Below, piece by piece: positions 48,377-60,463 of a stretch of 64,000 bases of DNA. The DNA is from Grammothele lineata (lineage: Eukaryota > Basidiomycota > Agaricomycetes > Polyporales > Polyporaceae). The position numbers and the translations under genes are program-made. Location of the stretch: NCBI GenBank assembly GCA_002150815.3, contig NDFF03000396.1:1-64000 (forward strand). The letters run 5' to 3'. The notes under the pieces were generated by a model, which worked only from the letters and a program-made list of their open reading frames with translations, made no database searches and had not been told where the DNA came from. Numbering within the stretch: the first letter of the stretch is position 1; every line of letters starts with the position of its first letter.

Positions 48377-50607
48377 TTATTCCTCGAGGAAGAAGTAGTT
48401 GCCCGCCGCTGGAAGGGCAGAAGTTAGTGGTGATCGTCGAAGGCATGACTGAGCAGATAGGCGTACTCTTCTGCTCACGGTCCTTGACACTGTGCTTCTT
48501 GTTCACACGAGGCCGGTAGTTCGTCGGGTCACGTCGGAAGGTGATCTCGAGCGAGGCAAGGAACTTGTTCATCCCCGTCAAGAGCGATTGTGGTCTGGGC
48601 ATTTGCATGAGAAAGCTGCCCGATGAGAAAGGCCAATGACTAGGGAGCAACTTACGGCGTGGCAGTGGCGGCGACGGCGGGCTGGCCCTCGAAGACGATG
48701 ACGCGATCGGCGAGGTAAGTTGCCATGATGAAGTCGTGTTCAATGACGAACGCCGTCTTCTTGGCGTGTAGGATGAAGCGCTTGATGACCTTGCTCGCAA
48801 TGATACGCTGCTCTGAGTCGAGGAAACTATCACCGCCACGTAAGCTTCTAGCTTCCAAGTCGTTTCCGGACAAACTTACGAGGAGGGTTCGTCGATGAGG
48901 TATACCGATACATTAGGCTTGCCTAGCGCGAGAACGATGGCCACACGCTGAAGCTCTCCTCCGGAGAGCGTCTTGACGTCCTGGTCCAAGATCGGCTCGA
49001 GGTTCATGGGCTTGATAACGTCGGTGTTGAACTGCGGGTGCATGAACGCCGCCTTGATGCGTTTGAGAAGCAGCATGCGGACGGTGCCCGGGAAGCTTGG
49101 TGAGATCGTCTGCGGCTTGAGCGAGACGGAAAGCGTCTGCTTGTCAGTCTCCTGGTCGGGGGTATCGCCGGCAAGAAGCTTAACGAAGGTGGTCTTTCCA
49201 GTTCCGTTCTCGCCGAGCATGACGATTATCTCGGAGTCGGTGAAAGAGCCAGCCTCGACGGTGAGCTTGAAGCCTCCTAGTGTCTTCGACATAGAGGGGT
49301 AGGAGTAGTGTCGGGTCTTGTCGATGATTAGTTCCTCCGCCGTCTCAACCATCTTGAACGAGAGCGATTCTTCACGGAACCGCAGGTTTTCCGTAGGGAT
49401 GAAACCGTCGAGGAAGATGTTGATACCTTCGACTAATGAGTGCGCAGTTCCGAGAAGGATGGGCATAACATACCTTCACGGACGGAATAGGGCATGGTGA
49501 CAACACCGTACATAGAGGGTTTGCCGTAGAGACAGCAGACGAAGTCGGAGAGGTAGTCGAGGACAGACAGGTCGTGTTCGACAGCGATGACATAGTTATC
49601 GGGCGTGAGCAGCTCGCGGATGACTTCTGCTGCCTTTAGACGCTGCTTGACATCGAGGTAACTTGAGGGCTCGTCGAACATGTAGACGTCTGCACGCTGG
49701 ATACATGACATGGCGATGGCGAAACGCTGGAGCTCTCCACCGGACAGCTGGTTCACCTCGCGCGTGAGGACCTCGTTAAGCTCGAGGTCGTCACACATCT
49801 TTTGCTTGTTATCCAGTTCGAGCTTCCCATCGAGCATCTGCGAGACAGTCATTTTGCCCTTGATCGCACGAGGGATGTGGTCGACGTATTGGGGCTTGAT
49901 GAGCGCCTTCAAGTTATCCTCCAGCACCTTCGTGAAGTAGTTTTGCAGCTCGGAGCCACGGAAATACTTCAGGATCTCTTGCCAGTCCGGAGGGTCCTGG
50001 AAGGTAGATGAGGGGACGGCGCTTGTATAAATGGGAGGGTGCAACGAACATCATAGCGGCCGAGATTGGGCTTGAGCTTCCCGGCGAGAATTTTGAGAGC
50101 AGTACTCTTGCCAATACCGTTGGTGCCGACAAGACCAAGAACTTGGCCCGGTCGTGGTGTTGGCAAACGATGGAGCTTGAATGCATTCGCGGTGTAACGA
50201 TGCGTAACTTCAGACTCAAGATTGGTGGGGAGATTAATGATAGCGATGGCTTCAAATGGGCATCTGAGCCGACCATGGTTGGGACGGGAAGACATCGCAG
50301 GATGAGCAGAGAACTCACTTCTTCACGCAAATACCACAACCGATGCAGAGGAACTCGGAGATGAAGGCGATCTTGTCGGTCGATTTGACCTCAATGCACA
50401 GCTTCCCTAGCGAGCTCCTTCAGAGATCGCGCGAGGGCAGTAACGAAAAATCGTACCCATTTTCACGACAGGACATGACTGCGTTCTGATTAGCATCTGC
50501 GTCGGCTAGATCTAAAGGGCGCGTACCTTCTTGCATTCCTGCGCGCAACGTTTCGGCTTGCAGCGGTTGGAGTCAACGATGGCTATACGTGTGATTTTGT
50601 CGGCCAT
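48377..50607 (-). CDS. RLI1: Ribosome recycling ATPase Rli1/ABCE1
   Basis: Exons 50607-50527, 50478-50457, 50406-50319, 50263-50050, 49996-49474, 49432-48880, 48826-48656, 48594-48467 and 48408-48377 give 603 residues, the family length. It splits ribosomes after termination and during rescue. Seen: an N-terminal iron-sulphur domain with eight cysteines ([29 protein letters not shown]) for two 4Fe-4S clusters; NBD1 with Walker [10 protein letters not shown], signature [13 protein letters not shown] and Walker [13 protein letters not shown]; a hinge; NBD2 with [21 protein letters not shown] and [12 protein letters not shown]; and the C-terminus [15 protein letters not shown]. Exon 2 is only 22 bases. 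Cytosolic; no membrane segments. The same window holds Cue3, which acts on stalled ribosomes upstream. Confidence 0.97.
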
Positions 50608-51205
50608 TGTCGGCGACAACGAGGGCGGGGATGGCGAGGAGGGCGGTGGCTGAGGGAGAGTGTGGAGGCCGTCTTGTCGCTATATGCGTCTGCTTGAGCT
50701 CGGCTCCGCGAAATTTCATGTCACGTGGATTTCCGTAACTGCAACGCCGTGATTGGCTGGACGGTGCGGCCCGTCTTCGATGGCCAATGACGCGGTGCAC
50801 TATTGACGCCGATCGCGACCTCAGCCTTATACCGTCTCCTGAAGGACATCCACGCAAATCTCTTCCGCGGGTTGATGGTCGAAATTTCAGGCTGCCACAG
50901 GAATTAATTGCCAAGATTTACTGGACGTGGAAGTCTTCAGGTCCAGCTTCATGGGCAAGGTTTTGATTGATACTACTCACAAGGTACGTTTAAGCTCCAT
51001 CATTGACTCGTTTGTTCATGCTTGACACGAACTCGTCTATAGTAGATGTTCCGGCCAGTAAATCGCCCCCACATGATACTCCGGGGTGCTGATTCAGCGC
51101 GCGGGTGGCTTCGTCGCCCTCTACGCAAGCGCATCGTATATAAGACCTTGATCAGTTCAGTGGAAACTCCACACAGTCCGCATCCTTTCCAAACCAACTT
51201 GCACC
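50608..51205. promoter_or_regulatory. Divergent promoter region of RLI1 and reductase copy C
   Basis: About 600 bases between divergent starts. A TATATAA at 51137-51143 serves reductase copy C (63 bases before its ATG). No clear TATA on the RLI1 side. Confidence 0.5.
51137..51143 (+). promoter_or_regulatory. TATA box of reductase copy C
   Basis: TATATAA, 63 bases upstream of the ATG at 51206. Confidence 0.5.
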
Positions 51206-52389
51206 ATGCCGGCTATCTCCGTTGGAAAGGTCTTGGTAACGGGTGCCAATGGCTTCATCGCCGGTTGGATAGTCAAATACCTCCTTGAACGCGGTTTCTC
51301 GGTCAGGGGCACAGTCCGTTCCTTAGACAAGGCCGACAGCCTTCGCAGTGTGCTCGCGATCAACGCCGATCGCTTGGAGTTCGTCAAAGTGGAGGATATC
51401 ACCGCGGTGCGTACTACGACGCCTCGTATCTTTCATGGTCTGACAGCTCCTCACAGCCAGGGGCATTCGATGACGCCTTGAAAGGGGTGGACGCCATCGT
51501 GCACACTGCCTCCCCAGTGACTGTCGTCGCAGACGATCCGCAAGAGCTCATCCAGCCAGCCTTACAGGGCACAACGAGCATCATCAACAGCGCCTGCGCA
51601 CCAGGATCCAGTGTCAAGCGTATCATTGTCATTTCCTCCCTCGCTGCTATTCTTCACTCTCTTCGCCCGACCCCGGTGACCTTCACCGAGGACGACTGGA
51701 ACGTCACTGACCCCCTTGAAGTGGAAGAGAAAGGCCGCGCTGCGCCGCCGGCGTCCAAGTACCGAACGAGCAAGACGTTCGCAGAGCGCGCCGCATGGGA
51801 GATATACGAGGACGGGAAGGCGAAGGGCACGATCGGGTGGGACCTCGTCACCTTATGCCCTCCTTGGGTCTTCGGTGCCCCCTTGGAAGCACGCTCACCC
51901 GACGATCTGAGAACCTCGGTGAAGTCATGGTTCGAGTTTGTCGTGAAGGAGGAGGGCGAGCTCCCGACGTGGAGCAGGACGTGCGTACTTCGACTCCGAC
52001 GTGAGTTACTCGGTTTCCGTCATACTTACAACACCTGTGCGCAGGAACTGGACGGACGTGCGAGACTTTGCTGAGGCGACACTCCAGTCACTGACGCGCT
52101 CCGAGGCTGGCGGCGAGCGGTTTATCATCAATGCAGGGCCGTTCGTGTGGGAGCAATGGAGTGAGCCCTTTCACTTTCCCTTGACCCTTCATGCTCACCG
52201 ACGCTCTGTCTAGTTGCTATTGGGCGACGTCTGCTGGGAAAGCAGGGCTCAGAACCTCCCCAGAATGTTACCCACGAGCATCTCTTCGATGCACGGAAGT
52301 CTCGTCGGGTGCTGGGTATAGAGTACCATGATATGGAGGAGACCGCTGCTTTCATGGTCGATGATTTTAGAGAGAGAGGCTGGTGTTGA
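51206..52389 (+). CDS. NAD(P)-dependent epimerase/reductase, dihydroflavonol-4-reductase-like (copy C)
   Basis: Exons 51206-51406, 51457-51980, 52045-52160 and 52214-52389 give 338 residues. Third paralogue of copies A and B at 14.4-17.6 kb, with the same three intron positions and an identical 116-base third exon. Motifs: [26 protein letters not shown] and catalytic YRTSK; it ends FRERGWC where A and B end KGWI. The acceptor of exon 2 is the first AG of two close ones (51456); the second (51460) breaks the frame. A TATA box sits just upstream, suggesting a regulated gene. Probable NAD(P)H-dependent carbonyl reductase, substrate unknown. Confidence 0.9.
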
Positions 52390-52856
52390 AACACGTGGGA
52401 CGCTCTATCGAGGATGTGGGTCATCTTGGAATTGGATCCCGGGACCTTCAATCAGAATCGATGAGCCCCTTGGTCCTTTCGATACTTGTTATGCCAGAGA
52501 TTTATGCTTCCCACCCAAAGTAGATGAAGATCGATCCGGATATGGCGGGAATAACGTTGCGGTGGTACCAATCTCATAGCCCTATATACAAGACCAGTAG
52601 CATGCATCTACTTGGTGCACATAGATCTAAGGAAGCCTAAAGACAACGTCTAAGTTTTGCGGGAACGACCTATCTTCCGAGCGTAGACTCTGAAGGGGCT
52701 TATCCTTGTATGAGATAGGTATGTTCCATCAGCGACTGAATGTTGATCGGCGAAAAACTTGTCTGCTTGATCGAGGCGTAAGTGACACTAATAGTACAGA
52801 GCTATACATAATGTCGTAGCGGGGCTACCAAAAACCAAGCTATCAACTCCAAAGAG
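52390..52856. other. Intergenic region
   Basis: Between reductase copy C and the tRNA gene. The right end holds a minus-strand TTTTT run near 52830 that fits a Pol III terminator for the tRNA. Nothing else seen. Confidence 0.5.
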
Positions 52857-52927
52857 TGCATTAAGGGGGAATCGAACCCCCGGCGGGTCGATGGCAACGA
52901 CCCAGGTTACCACTACCCCATTAATGC
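52857..52927 (-). tRNA. tRNA-Gly (anticodon GCC)
   Basis: 71 bases that fold as a cloverleaf on the minus strand. The acceptor stem pairs GCATTAA with TTAATGC, discriminator A; the anticodon stem GGTCG/CGACC closes the loop TTGCCAT with anticodon GCC; the T arm is GGGGG-TTCGATT-CCCCC. The D-arm start TGGGGTAGTGG and GGTTCGATTCC serve as internal A and B boxes. No intron. A T run about 25 bases downstream is the likely terminator. Confidence 0.95.
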
Positions 52928-53015
52928 TCACAGACTTAGAACCTTCATATGTCGATAGATCGCAACCACATTGTCTTGAAAACATCGACCTTGGTTTACT
53001 ACGCTTGCGCAGCTA

Positions 53016-54457
53016 TCATGACCCTACACGTCGTACCCACTCCTCGTGCCTCTTCACAAGCTCCTCAACAATGCCTTCTTCAATCTCCTTCTGCGGATCC
53101 TTCGATGGATCTATGCGTAGCCATGACTCCTCGTACTCTACAGCCGATTCTGAAGCGCCCGAGAGAGCTTTGGGTGATATGAAGACTACTTCAAACTTGC
53201 GCCGGTGAAGCTCGTTGCCGATAACGACTTGGTGGCCGTAACGCGCGAGGGCGTGGCGTGCTTTGGGGATGAGTAAAGCTTGGTCCGTTTCCAACTGTAG
53301 GCAACGTGGATATGAGTATATGTAGATACTCTCTGTTGCAGAGGAGAAGATGGAGGGCACAAGACAAACACAGACCTTGAAGGACACTATGAAGCCTTCT
53401 CGTGTCCATTCTGCGACGAGAGGCTTTAGGATCTTTGGTACTTGATCCATTTCTATGTGCAGGCTGCCTTTTCCTGATTGGATTTTGTGTTCCGACTGTC
53501 CGAAACCAGCATTAGTCTCTGGGCCCGAAGGGATTGCGTACCAAGACGATGGCAGAGGAGCTATGCTAACGCAAAGGATAGTGAAAATGAGAACGAACTC
53601 ACCATCTTTTGTCGAGGAAGGAAGAAGTCGCTGACCGCGGCGGCAAGGTAATAGAGACAACTTCTCCCAAGCACGCTCAACTCCTGGCTTACCGAGCGCA
53701 ACAACCATAGGTAGTCGTTCACGGTCACGAACGTGAGCGTAAGGAGAGTCCCTGCGCGCTGTACTGCTTTGTATGTCGACAGGACCTCGAGCAGCTGCGT
53801 GCGCTCAGAGGGGCGCACAGTAATATTTGAAGTGGAAGGGGAGGCTTTGTCATCGTCGATGTCCAAGAAATCGAGGAAGGGATGTGTTGAGTGGGAATAA
53901 TGGCGACTGAAAGGCTGCAGGCTGAATTGGCGATGCATGAAGATGACGGCATAACCTGCTTTGAGGAAATACTCCGCTGATGTCGCACCGCGCGTGCCTT
54001 CGGGTAGGATGCGGGGGAGAGAGAAATGATGAGCTCAGGAGAAGAGAGCGATATATGGAATGCAGAACGCACCGGCACTGAAGTTGTCCAGAAAACGCAC
54101 GCTGCGTGTTCCAGTCTGTCAGCCAACCGTGCCGACCTTCTACTAGAGTAGGACGACCGCTCACACATTGAGCTCGAGCGGCACCGTCGTACCACCGCTC
54201 TGCGGAGCAGATCAGCCTCCAACGGACGCAAAACGCGGCCGCAGCCGCGAGAACGGGGGACATACCGTCACGAGCACGACCTTGCGTCCCTCCTGCGCCT
54301 GACGCTGCACGAACTCGCGTACGCGCGCGACATCCTGCTCAAGACCGGGTGGGGGTAGTTGAGTCGCGAAGTACCTCTCTGCGGAGAACACGGAGCTGCC
54401 CGCCGCAGCGTCTGTGTTGGTGTCGGCGGCGGGCACGGGCTGGGGAAAGGTCGCCAT
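53016..54457 (-). CDS. CAB2: Phosphopantothenate-cysteine ligase (PPCS)
   Basis: Exons 54457-54266, 54199-54165, 54101-54073, 53997-53603, 53495-53376 and 53294-53016 give 349 residues. Second committed step of coenzyme A synthesis: joins 4'-phosphopantothenate to cysteine. Seen: [28 protein letters not shown] (split over four exons, two of them 35 and 29 bases), AEYFLKAGYAVIFMHR, YYLAAAVSDFFLP, KMSEHKIQSG and the C-terminal dinucleotide-fold part ARHALARYGHQVVIGNELHRR. A stand-alone eukaryotic-type enzyme with no decarboxylase domain. The ATG at 54457 is the first in frame. CoA supply also serves phosphopantetheine-carrying enzymes, but no such enzyme is seen here. Confidence 0.93.
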
Positions 54458-55650
54458 GGCAGATCGGGGCGCGATCCTGCGAATCTGCAATCCTGGATTC
54501 TGGGTCGGTGATTGTCGAGGGATCGTTTCGCAAGCTCCCTTGGCGCGTGCTCTCTCCGTTCGCTGGGGTCCCGACGCAGTGGTATGTTGTCGGTTGTGGG
54601 TCGCGGGGTGTGTGGTTATATGTACGACCCCTGGGGAAGCCGCAGCGGGCACGACGTCGGGCGATTGGGATATGGGCTAAGGGCTTGAGGAGAGGCGTTG
54701 AGCCTGTCGGTGTTGCCGATGCCTGACTCGGGACTGACTCGGGCCGTCCGATGATGTGAGCGCCAACTCGCGCGTTCTTCCCGACTCTCACCACTCTCTC
54801 ACCATGGTTGTCTCGGGCAATGCTCACATTTGTCCCATTTCGCCGTACAAGTCGCTTGTAACAACGCTGAAAAGTGTATGACGATGCTCCTTGCGGTCCA
54901 CCAGCTATTGGTCAGGAGGGCCTAGTAGAGAGGCTCGCTCATAACAGAGCCTCCTGCTGGCGCCTGCTTATATGGGCAGTTCCATCACCATCTCTGGCTG
55001 ATCATTGGAGGTATGGTCCATCTAGTTGCCGTCGCTCCGCTGAAACAGTCATCTCATGATGAGGACGCATCACAGCTTTGCGCTCATGCGATGCGCAGCG
55101 GCTTTACTCGCTGTGATGACGGCTGTCCCTGGTGAAAAGCATCCCGTTCTCCTTCTGAAGTGGAACCCGCCGCGGGGTGGAAATTGCATGCCAAGACCCC
55201 CTTCAAATTAGTGAAATTCCACGCCGCCCGACACTCTTTATGCTCTGTAGTGCATTGTCATTGGATATCCGCGCACAGCCCTCGCGACGTTGAGCCAACG
55301 CGCCCGCCTCTCGGAATTATCACAAACGGCACGGGCGACGTTCGGCGATGCGCTAGGTGGTCGCCCGCCGTGCTACTCTGTCGGGCCCACGATCAGTGTT
55401 GCCTCATCATGTCCGACGCCCGCGCGGTACAATGAGTACCATCGACTCGCGGCTTTCCAGGGCGGATATAAGGCTCAGCAGCGACGTCTAGATGCCCTCG
55501 TCTCGCACCACCCATCCATCTTTCACGTACCGAGGGCAGGCTCCTCTTCACGACCCCTTCTTTCGTTCTTCTTTTTGACACTTTCCGCATCTTCTTCATC
55601 CCTTCAACGCTCTTCCTCTCCATCTCCGCTTTTACGACACACTTAACGTC
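54458..55650. other. Divergent intergenic region of about 1.2 kb
   Basis: Between the PPCS gene and the first secreted protein. GATATAAGG at 55466-55474 is a candidate TATA box for the latter, about 180 bases before its ATG, followed by a pyrimidine-rich leader. Nothing else recognised. Confidence 0.5.
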
Positions 55651-56769
55651 ATGATGTTCTCTAAGAGCACCGTCGCCGCTGCCGCGCTCCTCCTTGGGGC
55701 GTCCATGCAGGTGGAGGCGCACGCCTCGATTCAGCCTATGCTTGGGCTAGGACGTACGCCCGTGCGAGACGACTCGATCCGCCCGTCAGGTGGTCAGCCA
55801 TGCGGGCCAGTCGACGTTGCCAGCACTTTCGACACCACCGAGACGATCCCGGTCAAGAGCGACCACACGTTCTCGGCCCTCATCACGAACTTCAACTCGT
55901 ACGTGTCAAGTCTTCTTGAACACGCTGTTAAAGTGGGTGCTGACGACTTGGGCATATAGGGGCGTGGACGGCTCGCGGCAGATCGTGGATGCGAAGTTTG
56001 ACCCAACGGGCACCGGAAATAGCTTCCAGCCGCTCAAGACCCTCATCAATGGCCAGAAGGTGGGTTCGAGACCTTGTCATACATCTACTATGTGATAATA
56101 ATCATATGCGGACAGAGTCCGACTGAGGAACAAGGGTCCGAAAAGATCTTCTTCCAGCTCCTCGCGGACTGCCAGGGTGGCAGCAACAAACACAAATGTC
56201 TCGTCTCGCTCACCACTGCGGGAGGCTTCGGCAACTGCATCGTTGTCGAGCAGAACAAGGCGCAGTCCAAACGCGCTGCGCCGCGCATGAACAGGAGGCG
56301 CAGCCCCCTCACTCTCCCAGACGGTTCAGAGGTCCAGACAACCGTCGTCAATGGAGAGACACAGGTCGTGGCGGTCGGGCCGAACACGAGTATCAGCGAG
56401 GACGACGCCGAGAGCACTTTCGCGGCGACAGCAGTCGGAACGACGACCTCGTTCAGCATCCCGGCGTCGGTTACGTCCGTCGGTGGGGTGTCCACGATCG
56501 ACTCCTCGCCTGCGTCCTCCGCCATCACCTCAGCGGCGACGACGACGTTCGACTTCTCCCCCGTGGGCTCGAGCATCCCGTTGCCTCCCGTGACGACGTT
56601 CGACTCCTCGCCCGCGTTCTCGAGCATTCCTTCGGCTCCTGCGACGACGTTTGACTCCTCGCCTGTCGCAGCGCCCGCTTCCACCGTGACTGTTACGGTT
56701 ACGGTCTCTGCGGGCACGTCCGGCGGCGCGGCCAAGCGGATGCTGCCCACCTTCGCCCGCGACTACTGA
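55651..56769 (+). CDS. Secreted protein, paralogue 1 of a pair (unknown function)
   Basis: Exons 55651-55898, 55960-56059 and 56116-56769 give 333 residues. Signal peptide of about 24 residues, with cleavage likely before HASIQP, so the mature protein may begin with histidine. An N-terminal domain of about 150 residues (RTPVRDDSIRPSGGQPCG, SALITNFNS, GTGNSFQ, CLVSLTTAGGFGNCIVV) is shared with the gene at 58.5 kb. The C-terminal half is Ser/Thr/Pro-rich with four TTFDxSPxxSSIP-like repeats and TVTVTVTV. No C-terminal hydrophobic tail, so it is probably not GPI-anchored. The first two exons have the same lengths (248 and 100) as in the paralogue. I do not recognise an assigned family; a wall or extracellular role is inferred. 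Confidence 0.83.
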
Positions 56770-58518
56770 GCAGCTGTCGTGGCCGACTCGGTGAGCCCTG
56801 TTCCCCGTCTTTGTCTCCAGTCATTGCTGACACGCTGGCGCAGGCGACTATATATAACGACTTATGAACGATCTATGACTGGAGGTAGAGCTTTTGGGAG
56901 AGCGTTGACATTTCGATGCGGGCTGTGCCTCATTACCGCGAAGAACATGAAAGAAGTCGTGTACGAGACCGTACGTTGGTTGGGTCATCCATGTCACTCT
57001 TGAAGGTTTGCGCCGATGCAATGACATGACATGCGCGAGCGAATTCGGATTTTGGATGGGAATGTCGCCCTTCGATGCTTCCATGAAAGATAGTTGAACC
57101 ATGTGGCGTCCATCGACTAGCCGTAAAGCAAACGGCGCAGTTCAGGCAGAGTTAACATTCTGTATCAGGCTGTCTATTTGCTCGTCGTGGAGGGATCCTT
57201 GAATACCGCGCAATTGGTGTCTCCAGGCTGCAGCGCGGCACGGTGCTTCGATGTCAAGTGCTTCTGGGTAGACTCTGGCTGCGAAGGCTGGTCCAACCCG
57301 CGTAAGGCTGCTGGCAGCAACGGCCATCTCGAACGTATTTTTGAGCGCTGTTATGCTAGGTGTAACCAGTCATGTTCTTGGATTTACGTGCTCTTCCGAG
57401 GCGACCCGGGGCTTGAGTAGGCCGTTTCTATGGTTTTCCCGTGCTTCGGTCCGGCCCGTCAGTCCACTGGGCCCTTTTGGACTGAGGCCACAGCGCCTAT
57501 CAGTGATGGCTCTCTTGAACGCACGGACCATGCATCGCTCGCATCGCATGTTCCCTCACGTTCCTGACTCGAATGTTCTAACCTCGTCACTCTTCTCGTC
57601 ATACTCGCAAACACGGCTATTTACCCACACGACGCAGTTGGCACTGATGCAAACTGGCATCATGAAAAAGTGCACTTCTGATCGCAGGTTTTTACCCAAC
57701 TCGAAGCTGCCCCTGGAATGACGGGGGTCAGCCGGGCGGGAGGCCTGTGCTGCCACAGCAATATCGCCTCTATGGCCTATTAATGCTTGATGTCTGCGTT
57801 GCGCGCGCTGTGCTGCTCTGATGACCGCCACGGTTCTTGTTGGGTGCTGATCGGTCGGCGCGGGTGGTCTCCTCGACCAACCTGCCGACGATTGGACCAG
57901 CTGACCGCGCCTGTGAAAACATGGATGCATCACCCCTTCGAGTTTGGGAGCACAGGTACGCCTTCTGCTGAGCCCCGCCCGCGCATGCATCGCAGCCTGA
58001 CGTTGTGGCGCACCGGCTGCTCCCCTTATCGGGCAGGTTTCATAGTTACACGCTGTTGTCAACGAGGACCACGAATTCAAGAGGCGCGCGGTCCCGATAT
58101 AGCTGCGGTACGGAGCTGTCAGTCGCGTACGGGATCCAACGAATCGCGGCCACGCGCTGCAGGCGGGCAGGGAGGCACGACCATGCCCCGCGCGCACCCT
58201 CCCGCGCCCGATGCGCGACACAATTGAACCTGTCCGTTAGACGCCATCATTATGCACCAATGGCCGTCCAACTCCGCGCCTCTCCCCCTTGTCCCCGCGT
58301 GGGCCCGGTCGGGGTATATAGGGCGGGCCGTCAGTTCATTGTGTGTTCCTCATCTCGCACCCCACACTCCCCTTCCTCTTCTCAACGTACCGAGGCCGGA
58401 TCCTCTTCACGTCGTCTCTCACCCGTAGTCGGCTGGCATACCCGTTCTCTCCTCTCGTCGCTCGTTCACCCTTTACGCTCCGCGCCACTCCGTTTCCCAC
58501 TTTCAAACCAAAATCAAG
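56770..58518. other. Intergenic region of about 1.7 kb
   Basis: 3' region of the first secreted protein gene and upstream region of the second. The last 200 bases hold a TATA box (58315-58320) and a CT-rich leader. No gene recognised between; open frames near 57.6-58.3 kb overlap on both strands. Confidence 0.5.
58315..58320 (+). promoter_or_regulatory. TATA box of secreted protein paralogue 2
   Basis: TATATA in a GC-rich context, about 200 bases before the ATG at 58519, followed by a long CT-rich leader. Confidence 0.5.
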
Positions 58519-59387
58519 ATGCTCTTCTCCAAGAACCTCTTCGCCGTTGCCACTCTTCTCCTCGGTGCCGCCCTCCAGGCGCACGCGCACGCTGCGATCG
58601 CGCCCGAGCTCGGCGTCAGCGGCACTCCGGTGCGGTCGGACGTGCAGCGCCCGTCCAAGGCGAAGCCGTGCGGCAACACGAACATCGCGCAGACCATCGA
58701 CACCTCCGGCACCGTCGCGCTCAACAGCGACGGCACGTTCTCCGCGACGATCACCAACTTTAACGCGTACGTTCTTTTCGGACGGCCGTTTGATGGCCCG
58801 GTGGCTCATCCAAGGCGCTAACGCGAAACTTGTCTCGTCTTAGTGGCAAGGACGGCTCGACGGAGATCACGAACGTCCAGGTCGATGCGGCCGGTACTGG
58901 CAAGAGCTTCGTCGCCGCGAAGATGCTCAAGAACGGTGTTGAGGTGCGTACCTGGGCTCCTTCAGAGCCTTCAGTTCAGCCCATAGCTGACGCGATTCGA
59001 CCCCAGGCGCCGCAGAGCACCGGCTCGGTGCAGCTCCAGGTGCAGCTCCCCGCAGGGACTAAGTGCACGGGCGGCAAGACCGGTAACAAGTGCCTCGTCT
59101 CGTTCACCACCGCTGGCGGCTTCGGCAACTGTGTCGTCGTCCAGCAGGGCGCCGCGTCCGGAGCCGCGTCCGGGGCCGCGTCTGGCAAGGCGTCTGCGGC
59201 GGCGACGTCCGCGAAGGCGAGCGCGAGCGCAAGCAAGGCGAAGCTGACGACGGTCAAGACCGGCGGGAAGACCACCGCCGCGGCCGCAGCGACGACGTCG
59301 TGCGCGGAGGAGACCGTCACCGTCACGGTGACCGTGCCCGCGGCCTCGGCGGCTGCTACCACCGCTGCGAAGGGGAAGAAGAACTGA
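58519..59387 (+). CDS. Secreted protein, paralogue 2 of a pair (unknown function)
   Basis: Exons 58519-58766, 58844-58943 and 59007-59387 give 242 residues. Signal peptide MLFSKNLFAVATLLLGAALQ, cleavage likely between AHA and HAAIAP. The N-terminal domain matches paralogue 1: GTPVRSDVQRPSKAKPCG, SATITNFNA, GTGKSFVAA, KCLVSFTTAGGFGNCVVVQQG, with four conserved cysteines. The C-terminus is Ala/Ser/Lys/Thr-rich with ASGAASGAASG repeats and TVTVTVTV, and it lacks paralogue 1's TTFDSSP repeats. A strong TATA box and a CT-rich leader suggest high expression. Function unknown. Confidence 0.87.
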
Positions 59388-60463
59388 GTGGTATGTGTTC
59401 TCAAAAATTTACGTCTCTCCATGACTAATGCATCTGTCCTTAGATACTAGTCTGTGGGTGACGTTGATGCTTTTCTTGGAGAGCCTGGGGAGAGTACCGT
59501 GTCCTACCATGTTCTGTGGCTCGAGCGGGCGGTGCCCGCGTGTGTCCGGCCTACGACTATGCACGGCGTGTATGAGTACGTACGTTGAATGCGAGATGTC
59601 TTGTTTTGTTAATGCATAGACTTGGCGTCTTGTAACCATTTTGGCCTCGCGTGACGGAGGAGCCTAGATGGCCGGTTCTAGTGGTGTAGTCCTAATGACT
59701 CCCGAGCTGATAATCGGTTTGAGGAAGACAGCATGTGTAGAGGTGCCCCTCTCGCCATAGTGCCCCTCTCGTGTCGAGTAATTTCATAGAAAGATCATAC
59801 ACACAAAAGCACCGTCGCTATCTTCTCATGATAGCAAAGTCTGATTCACAGAGTCGCCAGCCCGCTTGAGTACCGGTAACGGCATGGAGATGAAGGCTAT
59901 TGCAAGGTCTGCATAAGTCTATGGCTCAGGCAAAGTAACAACCGCCTGTATTACTGCAAGCTTGATGACGGCGCAGAAACAGGTGGTGGGCCATGATGGC
60001 TGTACTAGTACGTCCGAGCCTCAGCCTGCCAGCGGTCTTTTGGCGGTTCGCGTGACTCGGATGGACTCACGTGATCTTTAGTGACTGCATCAGTCACGTC
60101 ACCATTCTCCAGGGCGTCTCGTTCGATGACCGGCCCAAAGATCGTACTTCAAGCTTCAACAATTGCTGCCAATGTCATCGTCCATGAGTGGGCTCAAACT
60201 GTCCAGGTGTATGTTCGACAGCACACCACCATTCTCTACAGTCGAGGGCCTCCCGGCCTATCATCAGTGTTTGTTCTGATGATCTTTACTGTTGCGCAGG
60301 GATCGCAGGTGTGTACTCTCACTCGATCTTCCTCTGCAGGCTCGGTTAAATGCTCATTTGCCTCTAGGGTCGTTCATGGGCGGGCGAATTTAGTCATATA
60401 ATGTACACTACGCGGCGTCTGTGAAGTACCTTCGACGCACCTTCCTTCCATCCACACGCTACG
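59388..60463. other. Intergenic region of about 1.1 kb
   Basis: A short direct repeat (GTGCCCCTCTCG twice, 59741-59770) is the only structure noticed. No gene recognised. Confidence 0.5.

Noticed and set aside
55651..59387. Copper-dependent (LPMO-like) enzymes suggested by the likely N-terminal histidine of the two secreted proteins
   Set aside because: A histidine brace needs a second conserved histidine. The head domain of paralogue 2 has no other histidine, and those in paralogue 1 are not shared.
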